Source: Alitta virens
Lineage: Eukaryota; Annelida; Polychaeta; Phyllodocida; Nereididae
NCBI GenBank assembly: GCA_932294295.1
Contig: OW028584.1
Span: 5,034,407 to 5,098,406 of the forward strand
DNA length: 64,000 nucleotides
Reading direction: 5' to 3'
The notes below the pieces were generated by a model. The model was not told the origin of the DNA. It searched no databases and worked only from the letters and a program-made list of their open reading frames with translations. The position numbers were made by a program, and so were the translations under genes. This document shows, piece after piece, positions 11,801 through 23,800 of this stretch (the stretch's first letter is position 1; every line of letters begins with the position of its first letter).

Positions 11801-14800
11801 ATTTGTTAATTATTATCAGATTTTTGTCACATTATGTTACCTTTGCAATGACAAAATGCATTGTTGAACAGAAAATGATATCTATTGTATGTGACCATTT
11901 AATAATTCGTGCAATAATGCAATATTCGCAATCAATAAAATGATCTGAATGATGCATGCACGATATCCATGATATATTAATGTGTTATTGATAATCAAAT
12001 TTAGTAGTATACTGATAAGCGGTTGCATATTATTGCAAAATAGATATATACTCCAAATCAATATTGCCTTAATTTAATGGGATGACTCATCCGGGGGGGG
12101 GGGGGGGGGTAGTAATGGCCATGCTAACATGTAATTTAGGCTAATAGCATGTGATATAAAACATGTAAAAAATTGAAAATGAAAATATGCTGAAAGTGTT
12201 TATACCGCAGTTTTTTTTGTTTCGATTGATTTTTTAATTGAGGCAAAATTTGTTTTCTTTTAATACGAAATAAGTAGCTGAATTTATAAGACCAAAAAAA
12301 AAAAGCCTGGTAATAGATTTAAATAGCATGAAATATCTTTAACAGGAAGCTCTCTATATATTTTTGTCCTAGTAAAATACAATTATATGAAATATATAGG
12401 CAAAGTGTCGTACTTTCATGAAGTTTCTAAGATGTAAATCTTAACTAAATAAATATCCCGACGAGGAAGCGATTTCAAATTGTTTTACATATTAAGTAGG
12501 TCACTGTATATTTGATACTAAATGGACTATGGAGTCTATGTTATTGAAGTACATAGCAACTCAGCAATAAAAATCATCGAATAATCAAATATTTATGATA
12601 CTAAGACCACCGCAATTGTGAGATGACTTCGTTTGGCGATAGAACTGCGATTATGATTATTCACTATTATATAAAATATATATAAAGTGTCATAATTAGA
12701 AATTATAGTTATGCTCTAGTTATGCTGATAATGTTTGTTAAAATGTATAAAGTTGGAATGTGAAACCGGTCCAAATTATCATTAGGTTGTCAAGGATGGT
12801 TCCGATAGTGGATTTTCACGGAAGGTTTGCTATATTTCCACCAGATGGCTATGACGGAATACTGCAGTTCTATCGGCTGAAACAGTTCCCACCCTTGATT
12901 GTGATTGGCTGAAGCAAAGTGCATCCTAGCAGCAGTATTTTTTAGTGCATTTTATTGTATGTTTGACATCTTATAATTCAGTTAATTTCCGCTTTTTCCA
13001 TGAGATAATTATATTTATGGAATTAGTTATGATTTACCATGTGTGAAAAGCAAACTGAGTAATAAGAAGAGATGAAAGACTTGCATCCTTCTGAATTCAG
13101 GGCTGCTCAGTGAAAGGACTCTAATGTGGGGTTAACTGTACATAGGTGAATTAATTTCCGGGGTTATGTTGACAAAATTTCATCAAACTATTCAGTCTTT
13201 TTCAATACCGGAATACCTTTGTCTCAACGCTTAAATTCAGCAGGCGGGCGTAATGATGCGTTAAAGGTTTAGAGTCCATACCATTTTACACATTTACCCC
13301 ATGGGTGGGGTATTATACTTGCCCCAGCATAGACACCCGAGTACATACTACAAGTCCCCACCAACCAAATTACACCAGATCAATATCTCGTACGACAAAA
13401 ATCCAGCTGAGAAGTAGCTCATAAAGACTGCGGGGTTGGGGATTGAACCCCGGAGAACCTCTAGGTTACGTAAACAGCTGGTTAAGAGAAGTCTACATTT
13501 AATGATTTAATTACATATCTGAAAGTTTATTCTGTCATTGTGTTATTGATGCAATTTGGATGGGTTCGTTTCATCTATTTATTTATCGCGAAGTTGCATA
13601 GAAAAGTTAGGCGAAGTTTAGCTGACATATTCCATGCGCGGATATTATTACATTTCCTAGAAAATGCATCTTTTTGTAAGCGAAATGATATATGGCATTG
13701 TTGTTGTTGATAATGATATGTGGTGTATTTTTAGTCTGGAAATAATGACAAATATTTAAGTGTCCTTATATTTTTTGGCTTTTTATGCCATTCTAGCCTA
13801 TGGGTACTGGGACAATATTCATATTGTTGATGCAGTATTATTCGCCGCAAGACCATTTCACTAGTAAGACCACCTCGGGACTGAGACCAACCTTTTGTGG
13901 ATCCTTTAGAAATTTACTTATAAATGCGAGGTCATCAATATATTCTGCAATATATAAAGATAGACAGACTTGGGAAGTGCAGCCCTCTAAGGCAAGTTCT
14001 TTGCTTGTCACAAAGGACTAGTGAGAAAGGTTGATTGATAAGGTGAGGGAGAGGAGGAGACCACACCATGTTACACATTTACCCCATGGGTGGGGGTCTT
14101 TTGCTTGCCTCAGCATAGACACTCGAGTACAAGTATATTGGGACCGCTAATCAACACACACAATATTGCTGTTTCTAGGTGATATTTGTCATTGGAAAGT
14201 GAAAGTGAAACTAGCAAAGTAAAAATAACATTGACCAATCGGCTTTTGGATTTAGTTGGCTTCTACAATTTAGGTGTAAAATATCACAAACAGTGGATGG
14301 AAAGTCAACTAATAATTGCCCAATATGCAGGTTTACTGGCCTGCGCTAGTCACGATATTGGGCAGCATGGTGTACCAAACTAGTAGTTGAAACTAACATT
14401 GGTCTTTATACCATGCACTATATATATACACTAATGGACTTTAAAAACGCATAACTGCGGGTTTGTACAACATGTTTTACCTATGCGCTTTAAAAGTCTG
14501 TTAGTGTATATATGTTATTTTGCCTGCAAGATGTTTTATTGGCAATATTCTGCTGTGTATCATCCATTTTGGGTTTGTCGGATTGTCCTAGCATAAGTCG
14601 AAATCCACAAAATGTCATTCTCTTTCCTAAATCCCAATCAATGGCTGAGGCGGATTTTTGAGGCCGTTTCATTTTTGAGCTAAGCATTAAAGGAGAGCGG
14701 AAAAAAGCAGCAGGTTTAGACGTGTCTGGGTTAAGCTTTAGAAAAAAAAAGAGAAGAGCAAAAAAAAAACCAAATAAATATCAAGAGTGCTGAAAAAAAT

Positions 14801-17800
14801 CAATATTAAGCATAGCAGAAACATAGGAGCGGAGATGTGGCTGTCAGAACTGCAGCAGAATACATTGCCACTGCTGCATCTATTATGCCTTGCAGGGTTT
14901 AAATATTGCAAAAGATGTATATATTGTGACTACCACCGTTAAACCTAGCTATTCAATGTTTCCATCATCTGCAATGTCTCAACGCTACTGGGTCAGAAGC
15001 TTAGTCAGCTTATATGGTCAGTTAGCAGGCAGACGTAATGATGAGATGATAAGGCTGCCCTGGAGTCCATCCCTATTAGCATGAGTAAATAATATACTTT
15101 TAGGAGTCAGATATATGCAGTTGCTACATTTATTAGGGAAGTTTACTATCAATATCGCTGATCAATGCGTTGTTCGAGTGCCGTCACTCTTATGCTTAAT
15201 CAGCTTGTGTGAGCAGCTGCCTGAGGCGGATGTAATGATGAGATGAGATGAGAAGGCTTGATGAGCCTTGGAGATCACGCTATGTTATATATGTACCTCC
15301 GGATGGAGTCTTTTACTTGCCTCAGCATAAATATGGAGCATATGGAGGCAGTGTATTATTAAAATGTCTCTTGCCGACCCGCAGCTCAGACGGACCTTGA
15401 AAATATTGCCTTAGTCAGGTTTCGAACCGAAGGTATGTATAAAGAAGAAGTAGGCTACACTACCGTTTAAACACAAAAATGCTGAAAATAAAATGAAATG
15501 AAATTTATCGCCTGGGTACAGTTTGGTGTTAATGGTGAGGTGGTCTTTAGTTGGTCTTAAAATGAGGTGTTATAGCAGTCTAATGAAAAAGCTAATTAGA
15601 GTGTTGAGTGCGTCTATGATTTTGAACAGCGATGAATGATAGGAAATTTCATTATTCGAAGTTGCATGTCAAAGGGTGTCTGACGATAAATAGGATGAAA
15701 GGTTGTAATTCTCAATATTGTGTCGCAACTCAAGAATAAATGCTCCGAGGTCTAAAATTATACTCATTTCAATATGACCACATTGTTCGTAGAGTTTTAT
15801 GCACCCCCCTTAGCTGTTGGCATACAAGCTGCCATTAGCGTTTTTTGTAAAACCTAGGCCCGAAGCACCCTTTGTCATAAATTTATCATAAATATAACTT
15901 TTTAAAATGCTTTTGTAATCCTGATGTAGCTGAAAGCAGTCTAGTGTTTCTTGGAAAAATAATGTGTGAAATTTGGTACAATATGCGAAAGAATGCCCCT
16001 AAGCGCAAAGTGCATTTTCATATTTTTAAGTCGATAAAGTTGTACTTGATATTTTTATTGTATTTTACAAGCTGTAGCGTTTTGAAGTGATGCAAATGAG
16101 CTGAGGAGAACTTGCTTTGTGCAGTAACTTGTCTTGTAAAGTGTAGTGGCACCAATTTATAACAGGCCTTCTTACTTATAACGGAAGTCAATTGAAATAA
16201 ACCTTATAACGAAAGACTTAAGTCCGGTCAGTGAGTGGAACAATAAGAAAACTATACCTGAAATCGCATCTGTGCTTCGACCATTTCCACACTATGTTCA
16301 AAAATTTTCCTTTTTTTGTTTAACAACTTGTAAACAACTATGAAAGTGGTCGAAGCACGAAATAAAAAAACAATTAATTTAACGGCCGTTGAGCCAATCA
16401 GACGTGGCGATTCATCAAAAGACTCGCCTGCTGAACAGCGCGAAAGCGTCGCAACCGCATTTTTTAGACCAGCAAGTTTTCTTAGTGTGACGGGGAATAT
16501 ATTTTTGCATTTCTTTTACTCTAGCACAAGCAGTCAATCACAACATTAAGGATATTATTGATATTTCCTTATCTCATCACGAAATGAATCATGATTATGG
16601 GATTGTGGCAGTCTGGAGCACGTATGAAAATGATCCAAATGGCTGTGTAATGGCGATTCAAATGTGAATTTAGCACTGCTAACACTGCTGTGTCGCTTAT
16701 TTCTGTTGTAACGTCTGATTACTGGGTTCACGGCGACTGTGATGACTACTTGTATATAGTGGAGCAGCTAAATGGAGTATCTATTCTCTGTGTAGTTCAG
16801 AGCAGCTCTAAGCTGAGGGCCAAAATGTGCAATATTTTTAAAAGTAGAAAATGATCGGTGAGCTGATGACTGATCAAAAGTGTGGAATTGCAAGTTTCAA
16901 CTGTTTCAAAATGTTCCTAAGGTTGTCTATCGACTGATGCTGATTTGTCTCTTTACGTCGACTGTTACCGTAATTTCTGGCTGGTCGGAAACGGTTATGC
17001 CTGTGTATATATATGAACCAGCTCGTACTTTATCATGTATTGTTTATAAATGATAAATTTTGGTTAGTTCACAAGTGTTCTGTGGCATTGAACAATCTAC
17101 AGCAATAGATTTTTACGACTTTCTTTATTATATCATCGTAATAATTATGAAGATTCATTCTCTCTTTATTCTAAAAGCATGTTGTCACAGTTTTCTCCTG
17201 TGTTTGCATAAATTTCATGCTTCATTTCCTTATGAAACAAAACAATACTCGAGCCAAACAAGACAGCATTGTAAAAGCATTAGGACATAATTAAGACTTA
17301 ATCAAAAGCAGTTTAGCAGTTAACAATTTGGTTGACTAAATCAGTTAATGTTGCTGTTTCTGATCAGCAACAGTGCTTTAAATGGCCTAAAAAAAAACAA
17401 GGGCAAAAAGAAAGAATCTTCAGGCCTTTAGTAAACTGACATCACACTCCAGTCCAACTGGCTCCACTTGGTGTGAGCATGATGTCACACCTTCTACTGA
17501 GCATGATTGACCAATCGGTGGCTGCAAAACCCTCATGATGTCACGGGTGAAAAAGAAAAATGTAAAAGACTATTCTACATAATTATTACAACGATAATGA
17601 AATAATATTCCATAGAATTCATCGATGTCTCAGTTGCCTCCAGCTGTCTCTTCTGAAACTTAGGTCGGCGTTTGACAGTCTGTCAGAGGTAAATGTAATG
17701 ATGAGATAAGGCTTGGAGTCCAACCCAAGTTACACACATTTGGCCCATTGCCTTGGGTGGGGTCTTCTACTTGCCCCAACACAGACATTTGCCAATCATC

Positions 17801-20800
17801 AAATCAAAGAAAATAACAGATGACTGAGTGTAATGTGTCATTGTGGCATCGTTATTGTCTGAGGTTGAGAAGCGATCCAGTACAATGGGAGTTAATTAAA
17901 AGCTCTGGCCCTGTGTTGTTACGACACAAATTATTATGCATGGCTGACCAAACAGCTTTCCTAATCAGGCCAATAGTGTCGGAGGTCAGTTTCTTCCAGA
18001 ATTAAGTCTCCTGTAACTAACAGAGCACGGCAATTCGTGATGCTGGCAGATGCAATGAACTCATACTATCGGGGGAACATTCGAACACTTGGTCACATCA
18101 GACGATAATGCTTTATTTCTTCGAATTCTCTATAATATAATTTTCTTCTTTTCTTTCAGCTTCCTCGGAAGCCCTGTGCGTGGTGTGCGACCGGGCGGGG
18201 GAGATGTCTGAACAGTTATTTTGCACAAGTTGCGGTCACCATTACCATGGCAACTGTCTTGACCCCCCTGTGGAGGTCAACCCCATCGTGCGAGCCGGTT
18301 GGCAATGCCCGGAGTGTAAGATCTGCCAGACGTGTCGGTGAGTATCTAAGCTTGATTCTAGTAGGATCCACTTTGGAGATGTCCATTTACTTTCATATCT
18401 TGTAATGAATGCTTGGTGCAGCTCAAAATGATCAGAAGTGTTACAGATAAGTCTAATCCCAATTTTCTAACCCATAACGTCGCCTCTCCGTACCAGTTTA
18501 CCTCCATTTTCCTGTCTTCGCATTTAATAATTATATGACTTTTGCCGCCTTGTCATCATTATGGCCATATGCCATGGTCACAGAGGAGCAGCAGAAATTA
18601 CGATGGAGAATTAGGCAAACCTTCGTTAAGTTAATTGTTTCTCGGAAGTGTTTTTATCAGGTAGTGAGTTGGGGTTTGACTTGCTACAATTTCTGTCTTT
18701 TTTGTGCCGCTCCATTTGTGGCAAATATGACGGAAAAACCAATTATTTTAAATCCTATAAGGTTGATAACAGCACTTATCAAGTAAATCTAAAGTGTATG
18801 AGGTATAAATTTAGCGATTGGGATGTAGAAATGGCCACAAATGTGAAGTTAGCATTTATAAATAAATGGTCGCAATAATATTATTGAGTGCATTCATTAC
18901 CTCAGAAATATTGAGCCATGTTTAAATGTCACTTGAACTCGCAGCTAAATATAAAGCAATACAGAAAATAAAGAAAATCAATTGTAAGATAATGTCTGTG
19001 AGCCTTATAAAATGCTGATGCGACTTATATCCGGGTGACTGTGTAGCTAAGCGCTTTCGTTCTTGTATGTATAATAGTATATCATATTGAGATGTTGTAA
19101 CTGCCTTATCTCAAACATACATTGCGTTTGTGATGCCGGACGTACTGTTGATCACTGAACCCCATAAACGTTTTTCATATCTTGCCTTTAACTGAGTACT
19201 GGAGATTTTGACGATCAATTTTCTGCAATTTCAGACAACCGGGTGACGATAATAAAATGCTCGTTTGCGACACTTGTGACAAGGGGTACCACACGTTCTG
19301 TTTGCGTCCTGTTATGACAACTATTCCAAAGAATGGATGGAAATGCAAGGTGGGTTGTAGTTGTAGTTGTAGTTGTAATGCAAGTGATTTCTAATGTCTC
19401 AATAGTATACACAGGGTTCTCACGCCTACCGGGAATCTCGGGAGTCCAGGAAAACCGAGTGGGAATCCTGTATACAATGTCTCAATGTCTCAATGCTACT
19501 GGTCTGAAGCTGCCAGAGGCAGATGTAATGATGAGACAATAAGAGTCCACACCATGTTATGCGTTCACTGTGACGTACGTTTCCCAGTTGTGTGGCTTGC
19601 CATACTTCTATGATATTACAAAAGTCCCGGATTAAATATTTTACAGAGATTAAAAGCCCGATTTATAAATATCATTCGTTTGCTTAGTATGTTTTTTTGT
19701 GGTTTTTGAAGATGTTATGGTTGCTGAAAATTAGGGAAAAAGCTCATCTGAATTGCCGAGTGCATATTTGTCTCTGACTTGACGTTTTCCCATTTATTAT
19801 TGTTTGTGTACATGGCAAAGAGTGCATTCATACTTTTCTCTATGAGTTGAACATTGCGAGGCAACTAAAGCAATGAGCTGTTTCTAGGTGTCTAATCAAG
19901 CATTTGAAGGTGATTAATTATTCACCCCAAGTTTTGTCACCTTTTATTTGTAGTTCTCTTATCCTCATGCATTTTTAAAATGTGGAACAGTTTTTTTTTA
20001 TTGAGGTGTGTAAATGAATCGATTGTCGATAGCTTTCTTTCTATATGTGTGATGATAAATGGGTTGCCACGGTTGTGTCTGCAGGGTTCCCAGCAAATTT
20101 GGAAATCTGGGAAAATCTTAAATTTAAACGAGTTGCAGTTTTTCCAGTCAGGCAGAACTCGTGGAATTTGAGAAAAAAACTTTATACTTGGCTAAAATTA
20201 TAGCAAATGCTGGGAAATTTAATTTTCAAGAGAATTAAACCAGAATGTGTTGCGATATTTGTGTCATTTTTATTATAATATTGCAATATGATGCATAAAC
20301 AACCAAATTTGACGAGAAGGCTTGGGGGGTTAAAAAATCTGTGACTATATTACAATCATCGTAATACAGTTGAGGTAAGCATCGGTTGCTTTATGCTTTA
20401 TTATGGTTAATTACAAAGATTGGTCTGTCCTCATTATTCATTTCTTTTTTGTTTATTCCAGAATTGCAGAGTGTGTGGCGACTGCGGATCTCGGACACCT
20501 GGAAGCGGCCCCAGTTCTCGATGGCACCTGAATTACTCAGTTTGCGATAGTTGTTATCAGCAAAGAAATAAAGGACTCTCCTGTCCCTTGTGTGGGAAGG
20601 CTTATAGACACTTCACGCAGAAAACTATGGCGCAGTGTAAAATGTGTAAAAAGTAAGTCCTATTGAATTAGGATCAATACTTGAATTAAGATCAATACTT
20701 GATTTAATTAGTCAATACTCGACTTAATTGGACAATACGTGACTTAACTGGTCAAAAAACTAACGAAGATTCGGTCAAAATTACAAGATTATTCCCTTCC

Positions 20801-23800
20801 AGTGGAACCTAATTACGGTTGCAAAGAGATGGTTCCGAACCAGGCACGCTTCGGAATATATTTCAATAAGAAAATAACTATTCAAAGAATATTTTACTGA
20901 TTTTTAATCCATATGTTGTGGTCATGTTACATTCAAATAATTTAGGACTTAGGTGACGCTTTAAATTTTTGGCTCCTCGGATCAGCCGACATAATGAGAA
21001 ATGTGCTGACTAAATAAAATAAGATTTACCAACGTTAATTAGTATGGCATTTCATTTTATATTTGCATTTTCGACTGACTGACCCACCAGACATTACCCC
21101 GAGAGGATCCAGGAGATCAAATAAATGTGGCCTAACTTAAATACATTTTTTTTATTAATTAAATTTTTTTGCATCGTAGGTACGTCCATGGTGAATGCGA
21201 TGAAGGCATTGATCTATTAAGAGCTCGTATCGGAAGAGACAATATAGATTTACATTATACGTGTCCAGTATGTAAAAACAGAGGTCCGGAGGTAAGAGTT
21301 ATTCATATTTACAGCTGTAAATAAGGGAAATTTGATAACATTCTCTTTGTTAAACATTGGATAAACTATGTGTAAGGTTCAACATCAGATGCTGCAACTT
21401 CTAATAATATGCCAACTTTGTGCTCATTTGATAATCTGTTGACCTGTTGGTGTACTTTGTAGTTTCAGCAGATACTATGAATATTTCTATCACTGGTAGA
21501 CTGATAAATGCATCTTTTTTTTATTAATTTGGCTATTTTAATTAGAGTTTGAATTTCTGTCATATATACTTTCATCTTCAATTTTGCAAAGGATACAGGG
21601 TGGGGGGCCTAGCTCAGTGATAAGTGTGTTGGGCTACCATCCACTAGGTCCGGGGTTCAATTCCCTGTCGAGCCTAAGTTGGATGGCTATTTCATCGATC
21701 ATCTAATTGGCATGGTCCCTGCCTGTCCTAATTATTAGCCCATCAGGTGCGGAAATACAGGACGTAAAGCCCTAATCCACCCACCCTTTGCAAAAGGATA
21801 CTTTTATGACTTGATAAAATGAGGACTTGATGTGATATTTATGTAATAACAGGCGCCGGATGTACCAATGTCTGACGTCATTAGCAGTCCTTCAACGGCA
21901 GACGATTCCCATTTACAAGACATCGAAGGATTCAACATCTTCAAACAAGTTTCTCGATCGAATCTCGGTCCCTCGTGCGAACCTGAGCAAGGATCGTCTT
22001 CTGTCAGAACGGAGGACGGTGACGAAATATTACCTCCGAGTCACTTCAACGAGGATTCAATATCAAGTATGGACATAGACCTGACCGCTTTGGAAAATGT
22101 GAGTATTGTAACAATATAGATTACGGCAGTGCCCATTAGCAAAGTTGCGGACATCTATGGCGCTTGCGGGCTTTAGTAGTAACATCCAGGGTTGCATTCA
22201 AAACATTGTCGCCAGAGAGAGTTGGATAAATCACACATCTATCATCTTGTTCAGTCGTTGTTAAAGCCTATGACTCTGCTGATAGCCACAACTTAAACGT
22301 TTGGGTACATGGCCAAATGTGCCACGTGCATTTTCCAAACATTTGGATTAACGTATGGAAAACGCATGGTTTTCACCTCATTATAATTAGGCAAAAACCA
22401 TGCTTTTTCCATGGGTTTATCCTTCTCATGGAAAACGCACACGGCACATTTGGCCATGTATCATAATATTATTGCACTTGTAAATCGGGCTATTATTAGA
22501 TATTGCTTAGTAGTGAGTAACAAAGCCTTGCACAAATTAACAGAATGGATGATTTTCCTGAAGAATATATCAGCTTTGAGGGCTTAAATAGGTACATATG
22601 GCAATTACAAACTTTTTAAGTTCATTTCCCTATTGTAAAGAATGGAGTGAAGTCAACAAAACTGTTGTGATTGTGAGAATGCTCCACTTGAAATATATTT
22701 ATTTATAAACTTACTTTCAATTTAAACTAGTATCTCCATGTTAATGCTCTGCTAACTCTCAACAGAAACTTAACATTTCTTTTACATGCAAAGTTTATAT
22801 TCTTCCTGGAGGTAATCAATTTACATTTGTTGGTTTATCGATATGTTCTTTAATTGTTACCTCATTTTTTGACGGGTTACGTTTCAACCTGTCAATTTCA
22901 TAATCACGAGGAAACTCAGTCGGGTTATTTTTGTTGATTTGCCAAAGTTATCAGTTGCAGTTTTGAAATTTTTTTAAGTAATGGGATGTGAACTAAGTAA
23001 TCCTGTCATTGCAAATTTGAAGTACAATTGGTGAGCTTATGTCCCAGATTCATTCACTGATTAGTACGTCTACTTTCCACCAGGGCATGTCGCAGCAGTT
23101 AGGATCACCTTCAGCTCCCTCTGGAGGATTGTCCGGATTCTCAATGCATCAATCCAATTCTGCCTCTTCGTCCCCTCGCCCCGTGGGACCCGGGAAAGGA
23201 AAACCTCCCATGGGAAGTATCGGGAAGAAGAGGATCACTACAGCTCGGCCGAGGGTAAGTCTTAATGTGATGTGATGAACGTTTGATCCCTGTCTGATCA
23301 GGAACCGATGATGCATTCTAGTCAAATGGCACTTCAAAAATAAGACCAAAATGTGGGTGGGGGAGACCCAAGTTCCGCTGCCATTAAATCTGATTGTATG
23401 AGCTGTCATGAATCTTGTGTGCCTTTTACTTTCTCCACAATGTGTGAATTATTGGAGGCTTATTATTATAAATAAATTTGTCGTATCAGGCTGCCAGAAT
23501 TAAAATTTTTATGTATAAATTTGGAGACAATTGATGCCCCTAGCATCTGAATGGGACTGGGGTTAGAGATTTAATATTACTTTATATTTATTTTCAATAT
23601 CACTCTTGACCCGACCTCTAAACGAGTCTTCAGACACTGCTTGAAATCAAGAAAATACAACCTTTAACTTCTCGATTCTTGTATTGCATATACATAACAT
23701 CCCAACAAAATTTACAGTTTACGAGTGCAATTGGTTAACGGATAGAAAATGTTCTTGCTTGAAGTGCAAACTATGATTGTAATTTCTAGTTTAATTGTCA

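Larger units (their letters stand above)
9047..18159 (+). other. Intron 9 (9.1 kb), non-coding and repeat-rich
   Basis: Donor GTGAGT at 9047, acceptor TTTCTTTCAG at 18150-18159. No conserved exon is missing, because the residues on either side are contiguous in KMT2C. It holds five family B repeat copies (listed), a threefold GGAAGTATTT tract at 10021-10049, and G-runs at 10320-10329 and 12093-12109. The rest is AT-rich sequence in which I see nothing. Confidence 0.7.

Noticed and set aside
12093..12109. Origin or regulatory site at the poly-G run
   Set aside because: A homopolymer in a long intron with no other signals; simple repeat is sufficient.
18535..18878. Overlapping 83- and 76-codon ORFs in intron 10 with hydrophobic runs
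   Set aside because: They lie in a dispersed repeat that recurs near 63000, lie in an intron, and have no recognisable domain.
20084..20225. A full third copy of the CAGGGTTCCCA element
   Set aside because: Only the left terminus is convincing and no matching flank duplication was found; kept as a low-confidence solo end.
21597..21786. Functional tRNA gene
   Set aside because: Only A- and B-box similarity is present; the acceptor stem does not pair and flanking target duplications show a SINE.
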